25,321 nucleotides of DNA. Source: Actinomycetes bacterium (GTDB lineage Bacteria > Actinomycetota > Thermoleophilia > Solirubrobacterales > Solirubrobacteraceae). Below the pieces are notes generated by a model that saw only the letters and a program-made list of their open reading frames with translations, was not told where the DNA came from and ran no database searches. The stretch lies in assembly GCA_023404805.1 (NCBI GenBank), contig JAEYAL010000129.1, positions 1 to 25,321 of the forward strand. Direction: 5' to 3'. Below, one piece after another: positions 23,180 to 25,321 of this stretch (positions are counted from its first letter, which is position 1; each line of letters opens with the position of its first letter). Position numbers and translations under genes: made by a program.

Positions 23180-24142
23180 ATGAGCTACTTGCCCGGACGC
23201 TGGTCCCCCGCTGACATCCCCGACCAGTCCGGCAGGCTCGTCGTGATCACCGGCGGCAACAGCGGCATCGGCCTGGAGGCCGCCAAGGTGCTGGCCGAGG
23301 AGGGCGCCGATGTCCTGATCGCGACGCGCAGCGCCGAGAAGGGCGAGGCAGCCGTCGAGCAGATCAAGGCCGGCGCCCCGAGCGGGACGAAGGTCTGGCG
23401 CGAGCAGCTCGACCTGGCCAGCTTCGCATCGGTGCGGGAGTTCGCCGCGGGCCGCAAGGCCGACGGCCGCCCGATCGACACGCTGATCGCCAACGCCGGG
23501 ATCATGCTCGTGCCGACCCGCACCCTCACCGAGGACGGCTTCGAGCTGCAGTTCCAGACCAACTTCCTGGGCCACTACCTGTTGACCGCGGAGCTGCTCG
23601 ATCTGCTCCGGGCTGGAACGGCGCCGCGCTACGTCTCGATCGGTTCGGTCGCGATCCACACGAGCCGCATCAACCTCGGCGATCTCAACAGCGCCGGGCG
23701 GTTCATCTCGTGGCTCGCGTACTCGCAGTCCAAACTCGCCTCGCTGATGCTGTCGACGGAGCTCGCACGCCGCAGCCGCGAGGGCGGCTGGGGCATCGTC
23801 TCGACGGGCGCCCACCCCGGCTACGCCCGCACGAACCTGCAGATCACCGGGCCGCAGATGGGCGGCGGCAGCTTTAACGCGGTCGGCGCGTCGAACAAGA
23901 TCCCCGGCATCTCGCACTCGGCGTACGCCGGCGCGCTGCCCACGCTGATGGCGGCGACCGCCGCGAACGCGAAGGGCGGCGAGTACTACGGCCCGTTCTT
24001 CGAAGCCGTCGGACCGCCTGCCAAACGGCCGCTGCCGCTCCGCGCCCGCCAGCAGTCCAAGATCGACGGCCTCTGGGACGCCGCCGCGAAGATGACGGGC
24101 GTCGCGTGGCCGACGGGCCCGCTGCCGACCGTCACGGTCTAG
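23180..24142 (+). CDS. Short-chain dehydrogenase/reductase, retinol-dehydrogenase-like
   Basis: 320 aa. An NAD(P)-dependent oxidoreductase of the classical SDR superfamily, in the longer subgroup similar to retinol dehydrogenase or WW-domain oxidoreductase. Visible motifs: cofactor-binding TGGNSGIG near residue 25, the Arg of ATRSAEKG (which favours NADP), the structural NAG in LIANAGIM, the catalytic Ser region YVSIGSVA, and the catalytic Tyr-x-x-x-Lys in YSQSK near residue 180. The following GAHPGYARTNLQ is typical of the subgroup. Substrate unknown. Divergent from the GNAT gene and ended by a long perfect hairpin. Confidence 0.92.
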   Translation: MSYLPGRWSPADIPDQSGRLVVITGGNSGIGLEAAKVLAEEGADVLIATRSAEKGEAAVEQIKAGAPSGTKVWREQLDLASFASVREFAAGRKADGRPIDTLIANAGIMLVPTRTLTEDGFELQFQTNFLGHYLLTAELLDLLRAGTAPRYVSIGSVAIHTSRINLGDLNSAGRFISWLAYSQSKLASLMLSTELARRSREGGWGIVSTGAHPGYARTNLQITGPQMGGGSFNAVGASNKIPGISHSAYAGALPTLMAATAANAKGGEYYGPFFEAVGPPAKRPLPLRARQQSKIDGLWDAAAKMTGVAWPTGPLPTVTV

Positions 24143-24161
24143 CGACCGCCCCGAAACGCAC

Positions 24162-24202
24162 ATCAGGCCAGGTGCCGCGGGCCGCGCGGCACCTGGCCTG
24201 AT
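24162..24202. terminator. Strong bidirectional terminator, perfect 18-bp stem
   Basis: The arm at 24162-24179 is exactly complementary to 24185-24202, with a 5-nt GGCCG loop. It lies between the convergent SDR and secreted-protein genes, 19 bp past the SDR stop. The sequence after it is CGTTT, a very weak T-tract. Perfect pairing over 18 bp is unusual for this window. Confidence 0.8.
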
Positions 24203-24253
24203 CGTTTGGAGGTCTACGCGGCGCCGGTTGGGACGGCGACGCGCAGATTTGCG

Positions 24254-24697
24254 CTAAGCCTTGTCGGCGAGGAGCTGCTTGCCACCCGTCACGCAGTTGC
24301 TGAAGGGCGTGCCTTTGGTGCCCGCGACGTGCTTCTTGGAGAGCTCCTTGCAGGCCTTCTTCGGGCTCTTGGTCTCGCCCTTGTCAAGCGCCTTCATCGC
24401 GTGGACGCAGGCGCTGAACGGCGTGCCCTTCGTACCCGCGACGTGCTTCTTGCTCTGCCCCTGGCAGTAGAAGCCGTAGGCGTGGCCCTTGCCCTTCTTG
24501 CCCTTGCCCGGCGTGGTGGCGGGCGTCGTCGGGGTCGTCTCTGGCGTCGTCGGGGTGGTCGACGGCGTCGTCGCGGTCGTCGGCGTCGTCGCGTCCTTGC
24601 CGTGGCCATGGCCGTTGCCCGGTCCAGCCATCGCCCAGGCGGGCATCGAAAGCAGGGCGACGGTGGCGGCGATCGTGGCGATGCGGTCGGTCTTCAT
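24254..24697 (-). CDS. Small secreted protein with Thr/Pro linker and duplicated Cys motif
   Basis: 147 aa. Signal peptide residues 1-24 (ending AWAMA). Then a short Gly/His segment (GPGNGHGHGK), a TTPTT/TTPST-type Thr-Pro linker of about 30 residues, a Lys/Gly-rich stretch, and two copies of a Cys-x3-SKKHVAGTKGTPFS-x-CV unit separated by about 20 residues. The repeated unit is identical over 14 residues, including at most DNA positions. I know this motif from uncharacterised secreted proteins of Thermoleophilia; its function is not established. The cysteine of each pair brackets the repeat, so each unit could close one disulfide. The ATG at 24697 is fixed by the signal peptide and by GAGGAG 6 nt upstream. 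Confidence 0.78.
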   Translation of the reverse strand: MKTDRIATIAATVALLSMPAWAMAGPGNGHGHGKDATTPTTATTPSTTPTTPETTPTTPATTPGKGKKGKGHAYGFYCQGQSKKHVAGTKGTPFSACVHAMKALDKGETKSPKKACKELSKKHVAGTKGTPFSNCVTGGKQLLADKA

Positions 24698-24703
24698 GTG
24701 GGT

Positions 24704-24709
24704 CTCCTC
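24704..24709 (-). promoter_or_regulatory. Ribosome binding site of the secreted Cys-repeat protein gene
   Basis: GAGGAG on the minus strand ends 6 nt before the ATG at 24697. About 30 nt further upstream a 6-bp hairpin (GCGGCG 24726-24731 with CGCCGC 24736-24741) would lie in the leader. Confidence 0.65.
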
Positions 24710-24849
24710 AAGCGGCGGAGCGAGCGCGGCGAATCCGCCGCTGCTGCATGCCCGCCGTGGTGTGGGTCTGAGAAGACAACGCCTCACCGGCGCAAAGGTC
24801 AGGCGCTACTTCGGGACGCGACCACCGGACGTGGACGAGGTGCGCCGGA

Positions 24850-25320
24850 TCAGCCGGACTTGCCCGGGGGCTGGGTCTTGCCGGACTGACCCGGCGCGGC
24901 TTCGGCGCCGCCGCTTGCCCCACTGCCGGAGCCGCGCTCAGCGGCGGGAGCATCGGCCTTCGGCGAGGGCGTGTCGGCCTTGGGCGGCTTCGCCGCCGGG
25001 GCGTCGGCCTTCGGCGGTTTGCCGGCCGAACCGGAGCTGCCGCTCTTGGCGCTGCCAGTTGAGCTGCTGCCGGAGTTGCCGTTCGCCTTGGCCTTGGCTT
25101 TCGCTTTCGCCTTCGCCGCCGCGTGCTTCTGCTTCGCCGCGGCGCGGCGCTCGGCGGCGGCTGCCTTGTTGGCCGCCGCGCGGGCCTTGCCTGCCTCGCC
25201 GCGTGCGCTGTCGCGGTCGCCGGGGTTCGCCGAGGAACCGGCATCCTTCGCGTCGCCGTCGCGTTCGCGCCCGCGCGCGTCGGTGGAGCGGTCGTCGCCG
25301 CCAGCCACCGCAGCGCTGTT
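24850..25320 (-). CDS. Lys/Ala-rich low-complexity protein end (5' truncated by the window)
   Basis: At least 152 aa. The frame stays open to the right edge; a GTG at 25308 is possible, but the true start is probably outside. The visible part is wholly low-complexity: an acidic/basic Asp-Arg-Gly stretch, an Ala/Arg/Lys helix with an alternating AKAKAKAKA run resembling histone H1-like tails, a Ser/Gly linker, and then repeats of KPPKADAP and SPKADAPAAE before a Gly/Ser/Pro tail. It is probably a disordered C-terminal tail of a larger protein. Function cannot be assigned. The alternating Lys-Ala run could bind DNA, RNA or acidic wall polymers. Confidence 0.5.
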   Translation of the reverse strand, partial: NSAAVAGGDDRSTDARGRERDGDAKDAGSSANPGDRDSARGEAGKARAAANKAAAAERRAAAKQKHAAAKAKAKAKAKANGNSGSSSTGSAKSGSSGSAGKPPKADAPAAKPPKADTPSPKADAPAAERGSGSGASGGAEAAPGQSGKTQPPGKSG

Positions 25321-25321
25321 G

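Noticed and set aside
23051..24163. Upstream extension of the GNAT open frame
   Set aside because: It runs antisense to a clear SDR gene. The GNAT domain begins at 23050, where a -10 box with the usual 7-nt spacing lies upstream.
1..25321. tRNA, rRNA, transposase, integrase or phage structural genes
   Set aside because: None could be recognised on either strand by reading. A dedicated RNA-gene search was not possible.

Overview
The window is one contiguous stretch of very GC-rich bacterial chromosome. Several features point to a high-GC actinobacterium of the class Thermoleophilia (Solirubrobacter, Conexibacter and relatives). These are strong G/C third-position codon use, secreted proteins ending in a QCVK...KKCTRT...RDAAGN Ig-like module, small secreted proteins with repeated SKKHVAGTKGTPFS motifs, and TAnnnT promoter boxes placed directly before start codons. 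The assignment is inferred from sequence style and was not checked by a search.

Layout. 1-1.9 kb: 5'-truncated membrane protein with a PI-PLC-like phosphodiesterase domain (+). 2.0-5.5 kb (-): glutaminase fused to a STAS domain, overlapping by ATGA with a TRIC/UPF0126 channel gene, then a small two-helix membrane protein, a VOC protein and another small membrane protein. 5.6-11.6 kb (-): the complete pyruvate dehydrogenase complex in the order aceE-aceF-lpdA, where E3 carries its own lipoyl domain. 11.7-13.7 kb (-): large secreted repeat protein. 13.8-19.9 kb (+): three paralogous secreted proteins, each with an N-terminal beta-sandwich, a central CsgG/LpoB-like region and a C-terminal beta domain with four conserved cysteines. 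Copies 1 and 2 are separated by about 1.8 kb of different-looking DNA holding a ribbon-helix-helix regulator and a divergent gene of unknown function. 19.9-25.3 kb: PASTA lipoprotein (-), cupin (+), HEAT-like protein (+), GNAT acetyltransferase (-), SDR oxidoreductase (+), secreted Thr/Pro-linker protein (-) and a Lys/Ala-rich protein running off the right edge (-).

Most notable structures. (1) A 44-bp palindromic element occurs three times with identical internal geometry. Every copy lies inside a coding region and is read in the same frame as (D/E)RPxxxAIAxxxGRS: in the lpdA linker, the aceF linker and the C-terminal tail of the TRIC gene. This resembles the protein-coding palindromic elements of Rickettsia. 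A possible decayed half copy sits in an extra loop of LpdA. (2) Twelve gene starts have a -10-like hexamer ending 6-8 nt before the start codon, which indicates widespread leaderless transcription; operon-internal genes use Shine-Dalgarno sequences or stop/start overlaps instead. (3) The tandem secreted CsgG-like family and the foreign-looking insert that splits it. (4) A cluster of five GGCAAG hexamers between the ribbon-helix-helix gene and its divergent neighbour, one covering that neighbour's -35 box.
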